Assembly: GCA_013416435.1 (NCBI GenBank)
Contig: JACCEN010000005.1
Coordinates: 186,001 to 250,000, forward strand
Length of the DNA: 64,000 nucleotides
Source: Alcaligenaceae bacterium
Lineage (GTDB): Bacteria > Pseudomonadota > Gammaproteobacteria > Burkholderiales > Burkholderiaceae_B
Reading direction: 5' to 3'
In this document: positions 29,910-39,880 of the stretch, one piece after another
Numbering within the stretch: position 1 is the stretch's first letter
Layout of the letters: every line of letters begins with the position of its first letter
The notes under the pieces: model-generated
Told to the model about the DNA's origin: nothing
The model's database searches: none
Seen by the model: only the letters and a program-made list of their open reading frames with translations
Position numbers and translations under genes: made by a program

Positions 29910-29921
29910 TGGGTGTTGCAA

Positions 29922-32900
29922 ATGGAAGTTGCTGCGCTAGGAATAAAAATCGACAGCACGGCTGCTGTACGCGCTGAAGGCTCGCTGGAAAGGCTGGCGA
30001 AGGCGGGTGAGAGGGCGGAGCGCTCGACCGATTCCCTTAGCCGCCAAAGCGACGCCACCGCCCGAGCCATGCGAGGCATGGATAATGCAGCGCGGCGCAG
30101 CAGCGTGTCCATGGCGAATCTCGCCCAGGCTGCGGCGCGCGCAGGTGTTCTTTTAGGGGCAGCTCTTAGCGTGCGTGCGCTGCAGACGTATGCGGATAGC
30201 TGGTCTGACATGCAAAGCAAGGTGGGGGCCGCCGTCAAAAATATGCAGGCTGCCCCATCCCTGATGCGTCGCATCGTGGATATAGCGAACGCCTCATATT
30301 CACCCTTGCAGCAGACTGTCGATATCTATACTCGGAATGTGGCGGTGTTGCGTGAGTTGGGGAAATCATCAGCCGAAGCGGCGGATTTCACGGAATCCCT
30401 GAATCACATGCTGGTCATCACGGCCACTAAAGGACAGCAGGCTGAATCGGTGCAGCAGGCGCTGTCCAAGGCGATGGCGGTTGGCAAGCTGCAGGCTGAT
30501 GGCCTGGAAACCGTGCTGGCCAATGGTGGGCGCGTAGCGGAGGCGTTGGCTAAGGCCCTTGGCACGAACGTCAATGGCCTGCGTGACATGGCATCCCAGG
30601 GGAAAATCACCTCCCAAGTGATTGCTGGGGCGTTGATTGGCTCCCTGATAGAGGTCCGCACAGAGGCCGAAAAAATGCCCGCTACGATGGGCGATGCTTT
30701 CGGGCGAGCCCAGAACAACCTTTCGGAATTGGTCGGCAGGCTGGACCAGGCGTCTGGCGCGTCAAGCGCGATTGCTGAACGCGTCCTGGGATTTGCTGAC
30801 GGCATACGCAAGGCCGGCGACCATCTGATCGCGTTCGGGCAATATGCTGCGCCCGTGTTCGATGCCGTTGGGTCTGCCGTGTCTGCCGTTGCAAGTCAAG
30901 CCGACATCGCCGTAGTGGCGCTGGCCGGGTTCTATGCTCCCGCCATGCTTGGCGGGATAGCGTTGCTGACGAAATCACTTGCCGTTGGGCTTGTTGGCGC
31001 AATTAGGGCTGTAACTGCGGCGATGATGGCTAACCCGATCGGGTTGATGGTAGCCGCCCTAACTGCCTCAGGGTATGCGGCATATAAATTCCGTGATGAC
31101 ATACAGCAGTCGCTGGGTGTTGATCTGGTGGGCACAGTTAAGGGCGTCGCTAATTTCGTCATCGGGGCGTTCGCGCACTCCTTCGAGAATGTCAAGTTCA
31201 TTTGGAATAACCTTGGGGATATCGTTGGCGCGGCGATGGTTGGTGCGGTAAACGTAGCAATTCGAGCGCTCAACAAGATCACTTCTGCCGCAACGGGCGC
31301 TATTGATGGGCTCATAACGCTTATCAACAGAATCCCTGGCATCGATCAAATCTCGTCGTTGGGCGAAGTGCTCAAGATTGATGAGATGGAGAATACGTTT
31401 GCGGGAAGGCTCGCTGAGGCGGGAAAGAAGTGGCAAGAGGGATTCGTTTCCTCTATCAAAACAGACTACGTAGGCGGCGCGCTGGATTGGTTGCGCGACA
31501 AAATTGCCGAAGCATTTGACCCAAAGCCCATAGAAGATTTTATTGATGCGGCTGGCGGAGGGGGCGGCGGCGGTGGCGCAATATCCAAAGAGCTCAAGAA
31601 ATGGCTTGATGACATGCGTATCGCCACCGCCAGCGCCCGCACCATGACGGAAGCCTACCTCACCGGTGGAGACGCTATATCGCAGCTCACCCGGCAGGTG
31701 GAAATCGAGTCCAAGGTGCTGGAGCATGGGGCAAAGGCCCGTAACGCCATCACAGATGCCATCACCGCTCAGGCCATTGCTCTCGACCGCCTGGACATCG
31801 CCAAACAGATCGACGGCCTACGCCAGCAGAATACGCAGGGCAGCGCCTATCTGAAGGTGCTGGCGGCGCAGTCGCAGGGATACAAGACGGGCGTCGCGGC
31901 GCTCACCGCTTACAACAAGCAGCAAGCGCTGACCGAACTCCTGGTCGGCAAGACGGCTGACGAGGTTGCGGACCTCACCGAAAAATTCGGCTTATTGTGG
32001 GATCAGAACCAGGGTCTGACTCAGCAGACCGAAGGCATGCAGGAGATCAATCGGCTGGTCGAGAGTACTCGCACGAAGCAGGAAGCCTACAACTACGATC
32101 TGGAGCGTCTGATTGCCCTGCGCCCCTACGCGCAGACGGAAGAGCAGGCGCGTGCGCTGGAGCGGGCCATCGGCGACCTGCAGCGCGAGAATAGCGTATG
32201 GTACACGTTCACCGAAGATGCCATTAACCGCATTGACGAGTCTTTTGCCAATATGTGGAAAGACTGGATGGACGGATCGCGCAGCGCCTTCGACGCCATG
32301 AAATCCGGCTTCAAGCAGATGCTGGCCGAAATGGCTCACGCGGCGATCACGCGCCCTATCATGATCTCGGTAGGTAATGCCGTAATGGGCACCCGCACGC
32401 CCGGCGGAATCAGCGACGTATGGGGAGCTGCGCGGGGCGCGAATAATCTGAACTCCATCTTTGGCGCCGGCTACCAGGCGCTGACCGGCGCAAGCGCTGG
32501 CGCTTCCTCGGCCTCGCTCGGCTACGCCAACCTCGTTGGCGCCATGGGTGGCGATTCCATCGGCGCTCTGATCTCCGCCAATGGTGGGTGGGAAGGTGCG
32601 TTGTCCGGGCTGAGTTCGGCTGCGGGATCGGCCTTCGCGAGCGGTATTACCGCTGTTGCGCCGTCTGTTGCCAGCTCGCTGGGAACCACGATTGGCGGAA
32701 CTCTGGCCAAGACGACAGCCTCTTACGCACTGGGCGGCACTGCGGTCACTGGCGGCGCCGCAGGTGCAGCTGGCGGCGCTGGCCTCATGGGTGCCATCGG
32801 AACAGCGATGCCCTATATCGGCATCGGCCTAGCTGCAGCATCGGCATTCGGGCTCTTTGACTCCGGCCCACCCAAAACCCGCCACGGCCAACGAACCACC

Positions 32901-35282
32901 ATCGACTACACCGGCGGCGCATTTGGCGTCTCCGCGTTCGACGACCGCCAGGCGGCAGGATCGGAGCAGGCGGCACTCGCAGCCGCCCAAAGCGCTGTCT
33001 CTGCTGCAAATGACCTATTCGCCCGGATCGGAGTCAACGCCGGCATCGAGAGCTTTTACGCGGTCATGGAATCGTCGGTGCTGGGTGATCGCAACGGCGT
33101 GGCCTCGGGCGGATCCTTGCGCATAGGCGACACGCTACGCCAGATCGGCGTCAAGCAATCGAGCGATATGACGCTGGCCGGCTTTGGCGGGTGGTCGAGC
33201 GCTGAAATGCTGCCACGCTTGCAGACGGATATCCAACTGTCCATCCTTGAGGCATTCCAAGCTGCCGGCGATCAGTTGCCGAGCGTCCTATCCAGCATGC
33301 TCGAAGGCGTCTACGTTCGCGGTCTCGATGGCCCAGCGGCGCAAGAGCTTGCGGCCCGGTTTGCGGCGATCACCGAGGGAGCGCTTGGCTTTCTCAAGGC
33401 GGCGGAAACCATGCCGTTCGAGCAGCTGCGCAACATGGGTTTTGACGCAGCAGCCGGTATGGTGGCGGCTGCGGGCGGCCTGGAGAATCTGACCGGCAAC
33501 CTGAACACCTACTACGAGCACTTTTACACCGACCAGGAGAAGGTAGCGCACGCAACCGCTCAAGTCGGAAAAGCTTTCGGCGATCTGGGCTACACCATGC
33601 CGGACCTCTCGCTGGGTGCGGAGTCTGCAAGGCTCGCTTTCCGGGGGATGGTCGAATCGCTGGACCTGTCGACCACGGAAGGCCAGCGCATGTTTGCGGC
33701 GTTGACGGGCCTATCGGGGGGATTTGCGCAGCTGATCACGGCGTTTGACGAGCTTAATGGCGCGGCCGAGACGACGGCAGGCACAGTACGGACTGCTGCC
33801 GATATCACGCGCGAGCGCCTGGGCCTCGAAGGCCAGTTGCTACAATTGCAAGGCAACACAGCCGAGATCCGCAGGCGCGAACTCGAAGCGCTGGACGAGA
33901 GCAATCACGCGCTGCAGCGTCAGATCTGGGCGTTGCAGGATCAGGCCGAAGCCGCGCAAAAGGCGGCAGATCGCTCGCAGGCCGCTGCGCAGGCGATGTC
34001 CTCGGCATGGTCCAGCCTGGGCGCATCCTCGGGGTGGGCGTCCCAGTACCTGGGCGATACATCTGGCCTACAAATGCAGCTGAGCTTGATGCGCAAGTCC
34101 TTTTCGGGCGCGACCGATCTTGCTGCGCGCGAAGCGGCGCTGGGCAAGATTATCGGCTTAGAGCAAGCGATCTGGCAGACGGGTCAGCAAAACCGGCAAG
34201 CCCAGGTCCAGGCCGGTCAGCGCGAGGCGCAAGCGCTGCAGCAGCAACTGTCGTCGGTAAACGCGCTGCTATCGGCTGCCTCGCGCCTAAAAGAGTACTC
34301 GCAGGGCCTACTGTCGGGCGCGGACTCTGGCTTGAGTGATGCCGAGCGGCTGGGCGTGCTGGCCGGGGAGTATCAGAGCTTGCTGGGCCGGGCGCGATCC
34401 GGTGATGCCGATGCGATGAGCCGAATCCAGGGCCTGACGGGTGAGTACCTGTCCCTTGCGCAACAAATGAGCGGCTCGCAGGCCGAATACTCTGTGTTGT
34501 CCGGGCGCATTGCCGCAGAACTGCAGGCAACCGCCGTCATCCAAGAGGCATCTGCTCAATCGCAAGCCTGGATGCTCGAAGCGCAGATCGAAGCCACTCG
34601 GTTGATGAGCGAGGGCATGGCCCAGCAGTTTGAGGTCAGCGAGGCCACCAAAAGCTTGATCGCCCAGCAGTTGGAAGACTCGGCCCAGCAGTTCGAGGAG
34701 CAGCAAAAGCGCTTGCTTCGCCAGATCGAGCAGGGCGATGTGAGCATCGGGTTGCTAAATGGCTTGCCGCTGGAGCTGACGGGCGTGCTTAACACGACGC
34801 TCGTGCCGGCAATCAGCTCGATCGCTACCGCGGCGATGGCGGCGGCCTCGATGGCGGCATCGGCAGCCGCTGCGGCGCACGAGGCGGCCGAGAAAGCGGC
34901 CGGTGGCGCACAAAGCTACACGGCCAATGCCCTTGGCGGCATAAAAGGGATACCCGGATTCGCGGACGGCGGATTTCACGCCGGTGGGCTGCGGTTCGTC
35001 GGCGAGCGTGGCCTTGAACTTGAGGCGACCGGACCCTCTCGCGTTTACAGCAATAGTCAGACCACGGACATCCTGCGCAATGCGATGTCCGGCGGGCAAT
35101 CGCAATCGGCGCTGGTTGCCGAGAACCGGGCGCTGCAGGCGAAAGTTGAACGGCTAGAGGCTCAGCTGGTACGCGTGGCGGCGGCAACCGAGAAGCTGGC
35201 CGACCAGTTCGACAACCTGACCATGGGCGGCAGTGAAATGCTCATCCGGGACGTAAAAACGCTTGAACAGGAGAGCGCATGA
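29922..35282 (+). CDS. Tail tape measure protein
   Basis: About 1,786 residues from ATG 29922 (a TTG nine bases upstream is possible). The N-terminus is the tape-measure type (SLERLAKAGERAERSTDSL, TYADSWSDMQSKVGAAVKN, SQGKITSQVIAGALIGSL). Hydrophobic stretches occur near residues 320-390 and 880-960, long helical regions with many Gln follow, and the end has the usual GFADGGFHAGGLRFVGERGLELEATGPSRVYSN. It sets tail length and passes DNA; by the lambda relation of about 0.15 nm per residue the tail would be near 270 nm. Not interrupted. Confidence 0.93.
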   Translation: MEVAALGIKIDSTAAVRAEGSLERLAKAGERAERSTDSLSRQSDATARAMRGMDNAARRSSVSMANLAQAAARAGVLLGAALSVRALQTYADSWSDMQSKVGAAVKNMQAAPSLMRRIVDIANASYSPLQQTVDIYTRNVAVLRELGKSSAEAADFTESLNHMLVITATKGQQAESVQQALSKAMAVGKLQADGLETVLANGGRVAEALAKALGTNVNGLRDMASQGKITSQVIAGALIGSLIEVRTEAEKMPATMGDAFGRAQNNLSELVGRLDQASGASSAIAERVLGFADGIRKAGDHLIAFGQYAAPVFDAVGSAVSAVASQADIAVVALAGFYAPAMLGGIALLTKSLAVGLVGAIRAVTAAMMANPIGLMVAALTASGYAAYKFRDDIQQSLGVDLVGTVKGVANFVIGAFAHSFENVKFIWNNLGDIVGAAMVGAVNVAIRALNKITSAATGAIDGLITLINRIPGIDQISSLGEVLKIDEMENTFAGRLAEAGKKWQEGFVSSIKTDYVGGALDWLRDKIAEAFDPKPIEDFIDAAGGGGGGGGAISKELKKWLDDMRIATASARTMTEAYLTGGDAISQLTRQVEIESKVLEHGAKARNAITDAITAQAIALDRLDIAKQIDGLRQQNTQGSAYLKVLAAQSQGYKTGVAALTAYNKQQALTELLVGKTADEVADLTEKFGLLWDQNQGLTQQTEGMQEINRLVESTRTKQEAYNYDLERLIALRPYAQTEEQARALERAIGDLQRENSVWYTFTEDAINRIDESFANMWKDWMDGSRSAFDAMKSGFKQMLAEMAHAAITRPIMISVGNAVMGTRTPGGISDVWGAARGANNLNSIFGAGYQALTGASAGASSASLGYANLVGAMGGDSIGALISANGGWEGALSGLSSAAGSAFASGITAVAPSVASSLGTTIGGTLAKTTASYALGGTAVTGGAAGAAGGAGLMGAIGTAMPYIGIGLAAASAFGLFDSGPPKTRHGQRTTIDYTGGAFGVSAFDDRQAAGSEQAALAAAQSAVSAANDLFARIGVNAGIESFYAVMESSVLGDRNGVASGGSLRIGDTLRQIGVKQSSDMTLAGFGGWSSAEMLPRLQTDIQLSILEAFQAAGDQLPSVLSSMLEGVYVRGLDGPAAQELAARFAAITEGALGFLKAAETMPFEQLRNMGFDAAAGMVAAAGGLENLTGNLNTYYEHFYTDQEKVAHATAQVGKAFGDLGYTMPDLSLGAESARLAFRGMVESLDLSTTEGQRMFAALTGLSGGFAQLITAFDELNGAAETTAGTVRTAADITRERLGLEGQLLQLQGNTAEIRRRELEALDESNHALQRQIWALQDQAEAAQKAADRSQAAAQAMSSAWSSLGASSGWASQYLGDTSGLQMQLSLMRKSFSGATDLAAREAALGKIIGLEQAIWQTGQQNRQAQVQAGQREAQALQQQLSSVNALLSAASRLKEYSQGLLSGADSGLSDAERLGVLAGEYQSLLGRARSGDADAMSRIQGLTGEYLSLAQQMSGSQAEYSVLSGRIAAELQATAVIQEASAQSQAWMLEAQIEATRLMSEGMAQQFEVSEATKSLIAQQLEDSAQQFEEQQKRLLRQIEQGDVSIGLLNGLPLELTGVLNTTLVPAISSIATAAMAAASMAASAAAAAHEAAEKAAGGAQSYTANALGGIKGIPGFADGGFHAGGLRFVGERGLELEATGPSRVYSNSQTTDILRNAMSGGQSQSALVAENRALQAKVERLEAQLVRVAAATEKLADQFDNLTMGGSEMLIRDVKTLEQESA

Positions 35283-36241
35283 GCAACATCAGCGCGGTAT
35301 TGCTGATACCGCTTGAAATTACCGAGAGCATGATCGCGACGGGCACTACGGTGCCCGTTGTCGATACTGGGGCCGGCGAGCAGGCGTGGGACTCGGGCGC
35401 GTCGTACACCGGCACCGAGTCCAAGATCAGCCACGGCGGCTGGCTATACAGCGCGGTTGCGGCCAGCACGAACGTGACGCCCGGCACCGACCCGTCGAAG
35501 TGGCGCAGGACGGGGCCATCGAACCGCATGGCGGCGCTCGACAGCGAGCTGAACACGATCACGCGCCGCGACGGCGAGATCACGTACGTCCTGCGTCCCG
35601 GCTTCTTCACCGGCCTCACACTGCAGGGCATGGTCGGGGATCAATTGGATATCGAGATCTACGACCGCCCCGCGAGCGATCCGGATGCGGAGATCGTGGA
35701 GAGCTGGTCAGGCGATCTGTTTGAGCAGGCACTCGGCCTCTACGAGCTGCTCTTCATGCCACTGGCCCGGCGCACGCAGTTCTACCTCGAAAACCTGCCG
35801 CTGTATCCGGACGCCGAGGTGCATATCAGCATCACATCTGGTCCGAGCACGCCCGTTGAGCTGGCACTGATCGCCCTGGGCCACTGGGACACGCTGATCG
35901 GATCAGGGGAGTGGGGCGGCACCCAGTATGACGCGGAGCTCGAGGTCAAAAGCTACAGCTACCTGAAGCGCAACGATGACGGCAGCGTCTCGCGCGCGCG
36001 CCGAGGCGGGGGCAATAACGTCACCTGCAGCGTGATCATTGCCGCCGACGAAAGCAACCACGCGGCCGAGTTGCTACATCAAGTGCAGGGTAGGCCGGTG
36101 GCATTCATCGCATCGGGCCTACCTAAATACGAGTACCTAAACGGATTCGGTGACGTGTCGGGCGCTGTCCAGGCAGCCGGCCCTAATCATGCGCGGGTCA
36201 ATCTGAAAATCGAAGGCGCAGTCCAAGGAGCGCGAAATTGA
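35279..36241 (+). CDS. Tail protein with carbohydrate-binding-like module
   Basis: A 320-residue structural protein overlapping the tape measure stop by four bases. Residues 35-80 (AWDSGASYTGTESKISHGGWLYSAVAASTNVTP) look like a carbohydrate-binding module (W..G..Y..G..V...G..Y.A). The rest is beta-rich with ELLFMPLARRTQFYLENLPLYPDAEVHI. It probably belongs to the distal tail. No lambda J-, K-, I- or M-like gene lies between it and the tape measure. Confidence 0.68.
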   Translation: MSNISAVLLIPLEITESMIATGTTVPVVDTGAGEQAWDSGASYTGTESKISHGGWLYSAVAASTNVTPGTDPSKWRRTGPSNRMAALDSELNTITRRDGEITYVLRPGFFTGLTLQGMVGDQLDIEIYDRPASDPDAEIVESWSGDLFEQALGLYELLFMPLARRTQFYLENLPLYPDAEVHISITSGPSTPVELALIALGHWDTLIGSGEWGGTQYDAELEVKSYSYLKRNDDGSVSRARRGGGNNVTCSVIIAADESNHAAELLHQVQGRPVAFIASGLPKYEYLNGFGDVSGAVQAAGPNHARVNLKIEGAVQGARN

Positions 36242-37785
36242 GCACACCTATTGTTTCGGTGCCGGACGTTGTCCTGGCCTCTGAATTCCCGTCGCTGGCA
36301 GATCGCCCAGCGGGCACCTACAACGCTAAAGCGAAGTCCTGGGCGGATAGCGAAAACGCGATGTCGATTCGCAACCGCGAAATTGCACTGACGGCGCAGG
36401 TTAATGCGCAAGCCGCCAACGAACGCGCAGTTATCGCCGATACGCGGGCCACTGACTCCAATGAGTCTGCGATCGCTGCCGCCCTAAGCGCTGCGCAATC
36501 GGAGTCCTCGAACCAGTCTGCCGCCGCAATCGCTGCCGCCATCGGCGATGACGCAGGCCTGCCGTCTCTCGCAGGCAACGGCAAAAAGGCCCTGAGGGTC
36601 CGCGCCGATGAGCAAGGAGTGGAGTGGGGGCCGTCTGGCTACGAGCTTGGCGACGTACTTTCGACAAGCCGACTCCTCGAGTCCCCGGAATGGCTGCCTT
36701 CCGACGGGTCCCTGTACCTACAGTCAAGCTATCCTGAGCTACATGGTGTAGTTGGAAATTTGCCGTTTGATCCGCCAGCGCCTCTGCCCTCCCCGCTTAG
36801 CGGCGCCGGGGCCACAACCAGCGTGGATGAGGCGGACGGCTATTTAGCCATTGCAAAAACCACCTCCCCGTTTGTCCACATGTTTGTCCAGGCTGGGGAT
36901 ACCTACTCAGCGCTCCCTGCGCCCGCTGAGCTGCCGACATCCGCGACCGATATCTCCCTCTCCGCAGGCGGAGATTATCTCGCTGTTATTCAAGGTGCGA
37001 GCCCCTGGCTGGTAGTCTATAAGCGTACTGGGACTACGTTAACCAAGATCACCGTACCCGCGCCGAGCGGTTCGGCGCGGCTCTGCCGGTTCTCGCCCGA
37101 TGGGACCCATCTTGTTATCGGCCGCGAGGCGTCCCCGTGGATCGAAGTCTATAAGCGCACAGGTGACACATTCACCAAACTTGCCGCCCCGGCGGCGGTG
37201 CCAGCTGGCGCCACCGCTGGAATCAAGTTTTCGGCGGACGGCAGACGAATGGGGATCAAGGCTAATGGTCACCCATTGTGTGTATTCTCCCGCTCCGGGG
37301 ACGCTTTTACGCGCCTGCCCGACCTATCCCCGCCAGCGAGCGCTGGCGGGTACGACTTCGGTCTTTCGCGCGACGGGCTCATGCTCTTTTGCGAAGGACG
37401 ACTTTATGAAGAGCAAGAAGGGACCTACGCGCAAGTAGATGCCCCGGCCTTACAGGGCGCTCCGCACGACGCGGTTGCATTCTCAAGAGCAGGCGACTTT
37501 CTCGCGCTTTTCGGGAGCCCAAGCTCGACTAATCCAGGGCCTCTTTCCGTTTTTAGCTATGACGGAGCTTTGTTCGCTCGGGCGGCTGATACGGGGATTT
37601 CGTTCTCTGGCAGCGGGGTCTTAGCGGGGCTGTTTTCGTCGGATGGCACGCGAATTATTGTTTCATACAGCACTATCTCCAATGTGTACAAGAATTTTGG
37701 GTATGACCCTGCAACGCTCTTTCACACCCCGCGAGTGCCGTTCCATGCAGGCGGATTGCGTAACTACATCAAGGCAAAGCCATGA
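36238..37785 (+). CDS. Tail fibre with beta-propeller-like repeats
   Basis: A 515-residue protein starting at TTG 36238 in a four-base overlap. Residues 1-100 form an Ala/Ser-rich trimeric-fibre helix (AAALSAAQSESSNQSAAAIAAAI), then a short SGYELGDVLSTSRLLESPEWLPSDG fibre motif. From about 185 to the end are repeats of roughly 45 residues, each with xSxDGxxLxV and xWLxVYKRTGDTFTKL strands, about six or seven copies, as in WD40/NHL propellers. It is the likely host receptor-binding protein. Confidence 0.78.
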   Translation: MSTPIVSVPDVVLASEFPSLADRPAGTYNAKAKSWADSENAMSIRNREIALTAQVNAQAANERAVIADTRATDSNESAIAAALSAAQSESSNQSAAAIAAAIGDDAGLPSLAGNGKKALRVRADEQGVEWGPSGYELGDVLSTSRLLESPEWLPSDGSLYLQSSYPELHGVVGNLPFDPPAPLPSPLSGAGATTSVDEADGYLAIAKTTSPFVHMFVQAGDTYSALPAPAELPTSATDISLSAGGDYLAVIQGASPWLVVYKRTGTTLTKITVPAPSGSARLCRFSPDGTHLVIGREASPWIEVYKRTGDTFTKLAAPAAVPAGATAGIKFSADGRRMGIKANGHPLCVFSRSGDAFTRLPDLSPPASAGGYDFGLSRDGLMLFCEGRLYEEQEGTYAQVDAPALQGAPHDAVAFSRAGDFLALFGSPSSTNPGPLSVFSYDGALFARAADTGISFSGSGVLAGLFSSDGTRIIVSYSTISNVYKNFGYDPATLFHTPRVPFHAGGLRNYIKAKP

Positions 37786-38372
37786 CCGATACCGCCACTG
37801 TGTACCTGTTTGATGAGCAGCGCATTTACATGCATGCGCTAGAGGTCGATGCGTACGGTCCGATCCGGGCGCGCTCCACCCTGACCGTCCCGCCGGAAAC
37901 CACCGGTACCGAGGTCGCTCAGTGGACTGGATCAGACTGGGTGGTATTGCCAGAGCGCCCAGTGCCGCCTGCGCCGCCCGAACCCTCCATCGAAGATCTC
38001 CGCGCCCAAGTCCAGCAAGCCGCGACAGACAAGCGCTGGCAGGTGATGACCGGCGGTCTCACGCTACCCGGCGGCATCGAGGTCGGCACGACGATTGACG
38101 ATCAAAACCGGATCACGTCGGTTGTTGCGAACGCCGCACTGGCTGGGCTGGCCGACGCCGACGAAGTGGACTTCAAGGCGACAAACGGCTGGGTGCGCAT
38201 CACCATCGCCCAAATCAAAGCCATTGCCGGCGCCATTGGCCAATTCGTGCAGGCCTGCTACTCGGCGGAGCGGGCGCACCACGAGGCGATAGCACTGCTG
38301 GAGACACCGGAAGAGATCCACGACTACGACGTCAATTCAGGCTGGCCGCAGTCCGAATCCGCAGAAACCTGA
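37782..38372 (+). CDS. DUF4376 tail fibre assembly-like protein
   Basis: A 196-residue protein overlapping the fibre gene by ATGA. The N-terminus is a small beta domain; residues 75-180 fit DUF4376 (DKRWQVMTGGLTLPGGIEVGTTIDDQNRI... DEVDFKATNGWVRI). This family regularly follows tail-fibre genes and is thought to help fibre assembly or form the fibre tip attachment. Two terminators come next. Confidence 0.82.
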   Translation: MTDTATVYLFDEQRIYMHALEVDAYGPIRARSTLTVPPETTGTEVAQWTGSDWVVLPERPVPPAPPEPSIEDLRAQVQQAATDKRWQVMTGGLTLPGGIEVGTTIDDQNRITSVVANAALAGLADADEVDFKATNGWVRITIAQIKAIAGAIGQFVQACYSAERAHHEAIALLETPEEIHDYDVNSGWPQSESAET

Positions 38373-38428
38373 CCGGCCCCGAGCCGGTTTTTCATTTCTG
38401 GCCCTGCCGTTTGGTGGGGCTTTTTTTT
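38372..38428 (+). terminator. Two tandem terminators after the tail genes
   Basis: ACCGGC (38372-38377) and GCCGGT (38383-38388) followed by TTTTTC, then a second stem GCCCTGCC/GGTGGGGC with TTTTTTTT (38401-38428). They end the tail operon before the lysis cassette. Confidence 0.83.
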
Positions 38429-38448
38429 CTATCCACCGAGAGAGGCCG

Positions 38449-38760
38449 ATGGCTGATATGCAAAATTTCGAGGCGATAGCCGTCAAGCTGGCGGGTGTGG
38501 CCGGGGCCATGGTGTCGATGCGATTCCTGCATGGGACGTGGCTGGAGCGGCTGAGCATGGCGGCAAGCGGCGCACTGCTGAGCTATTACTTGGCGCCATG
38601 GGTATCCATGAGGCTCGGGATCCCGGAGGGGCTGACCGGCTTCCTGGTTGGCTTCTTCGGGATGGCTGTGGCCGCACGGGCATGGGAGACCGTCCAGGCC
38701 TTCCCCATCGCCGCCGTATGGCAGGCCGTCATTGATCGCATACGCGGACGGGGGGCATGA
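38449..38760 (+). CDS. Holin-like membrane protein
   Basis: A 103-residue protein with GAGAGG before ATG 38449. Hydrophobic segments are at residues 10-30, 35-55 and 60-80 (VKLAGVAGAMVSM, SMAASGALLSYYLA, LTGFLVGFFGMAVAA). With a neighbouring second small membrane protein and an endolysin it is a holin candidate, which would form the inner-membrane hole at lysis. Confidence 0.72.
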   Translation: MADMQNFEAIAVKLAGVAGAMVSMRFLHGTWLERLSMAASGALLSYYLAPWVSMRLGIPEGLTGFLVGFFGMAVAARAWETVQAFPIAAVWQAVIDRIRGRGA

Positions 38761-38761
38761 C

Positions 38762-39037
38762 ATGGACCAGACCATCTACATGACGGTGCAGGCCGCCGTG
38801 TCGGCTGTGTGCTGGCTTATCGTCGCCGGCGGCGCAGGCCTGGCCGTTGTCGCCAAGTCGATCCACGACACCACCATGGAGCGTGTGGGCCTGTCCGCGG
38901 TGTCGCTTGCCGCTACGGGCGCCGCGTTCCGGATCGTTGCAGACGGCTGGACAAGCGACGGATCCGCGGCGCTGGCTCTGGCTATGGCTGGCTACGTCAT
39001 CGCCGTGGCCTATAAACACGTAAGGGGTGCTCAATGA
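38762..39037 (+). CDS. Second holin/antiholin-like membrane protein
   Basis: A 91-residue protein from ATG 38762, one base after the previous stop. Three hydrophobic segments are visible (VQAAVSAVCWLIVAGGAGLAVV, LSAVSLAATGAAFRIV, ALALAMAGYVIAVAY). It overlaps the endolysin gene by four bases. Paired small membrane proteins before an endolysin often act as holin and antiholin. Confidence 0.68.
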   Translation: MDQTIYMTVQAAVSAVCWLIVAGGAGLAVVAKSIHDTTMERVGLSAVSLAATGAAFRIVADGWTSDGSAALALAMAGYVIAVAYKHVRGAQ

Positions 39038-39615
39038 GCTGGCTATCGAATCTTTTTGGTGCTATCACCAAGCCATCGGCACCGGCGACAATAGCCACCG
39101 CGCCGCCTGCGCCGGGCAGCATCGTTACGTTTGATGTCGCGTTCGAGCGCCTAATCGGCCATGAGGGCGGCTACGTCAATCACCCAGACGACCCCGGCGG
39201 GGAAACCAACTGGGGCATCACCCTGCGCACGGCGCGCGAGAGCGGCTACACCGGCTCAATGCGCAACCTGACGCGCGAGCAGGCCCGGGAAATCTACCGC
39301 GTCGCTTACTGGCAGCGGGCCAGGTGCGATGAGTTCGACGGCGCCATTGCGTTCCAGGTATTCGACGCTGCGGTGAATCACGGCATCGGCAACAGCATCC
39401 GCTTCCTGCAGCGCGCCGCGGGTGTCGCGGACGATGGCGCAATCGGGCCGGTCACCATGGCTGCCGTGCGGGCGATGACGGTCACAGATGTGCTGGCCAG
39501 GTTCAATGCGGCACGGCTGGAGTTTTATACCAAGCTCTCGACTTGGCCGAGCTTCGGAAAGGGCTGGGCGCGGCGTGTGGCCGGAAATCTCAATTATGGA
39601 GCCGACGATGCTTAG
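39034..39615 (+). CDS. GH108 endolysin
   Basis: A 193-residue lysozyme-like muramidase. FERLIGHEGGYVNHPDDPGGETNWGIT carries the family's catalytic Glu44, and the C-terminal part (FLQRAAGVADDGAIGPVTMAAV) is the PG_binding_3 domain. The first 30 residues form a Pro/Ala-rich linker with no clear signal peptide, so it should need the holin for export. It overlaps the holin-like gene before and the spanin gene after. Confidence 0.92.
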   Translation: MSWLSNLFGAITKPSAPATIATAPPAPGSIVTFDVAFERLIGHEGGYVNHPDDPGGETNWGITLRTARESGYTGSMRNLTREQAREIYRVAYWQRARCDEFDGAIAFQVFDAAVNHGIGNSIRFLQRAAGVADDGAIGPVTMAAVRAMTVTDVLARFNAARLEFYTKLSTWPSFGKGWARRVAGNLNYGADDA

Positions 39616-39880
39616 TGCGCTGACATTAATCCGGAGCTACTGGAAGCCGCTGGCAGCTATCGTTCTGGCTGTCGCCGTGGCGGCCGGCCTGATCGCAATC
39701 CGCCAGTCCGGCAAGGCCGCCGGCCGCCAAGAGGCCGAGCAACAGCAAACCGCCGAAGCCCTCGACGCGCTCAGAAAATCAAAGGACAACTATGAAAACG
39801 TTGCTCGTATGGATGACGACGCTCAGCTTGCTGAGTTTGACCGGCTGCGGGATCTTCGACGGAAAACAGAGCGCCGGTAA
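39608..39880 (+). CDS. Rz-like inner-membrane spanin
   Basis: A 90-residue protein from ATG 39608. Residues 13-31 form one N-terminal membrane anchor (KPLAAIVLAVAVAAGLIAI), the rest is a periplasmic coiled coil rich in Gln/Glu/Arg (RQEAEQQQTAEALDALRKSKDNYENV). This is the form of an i-spanin, which with the o-spanin fuses inner and outer membranes at the last step of lysis. Its 3' part contains the start of the Rz1-like gene in another frame. Confidence 0.85.
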   Translation: MLSALTLIRSYWKPLAAIVLAVAVAAGLIAIRQSGKAAGRQEAEQQQTAEALDALRKSKDNYENVARMDDDAQLAEFDRLRDLRRKTERR

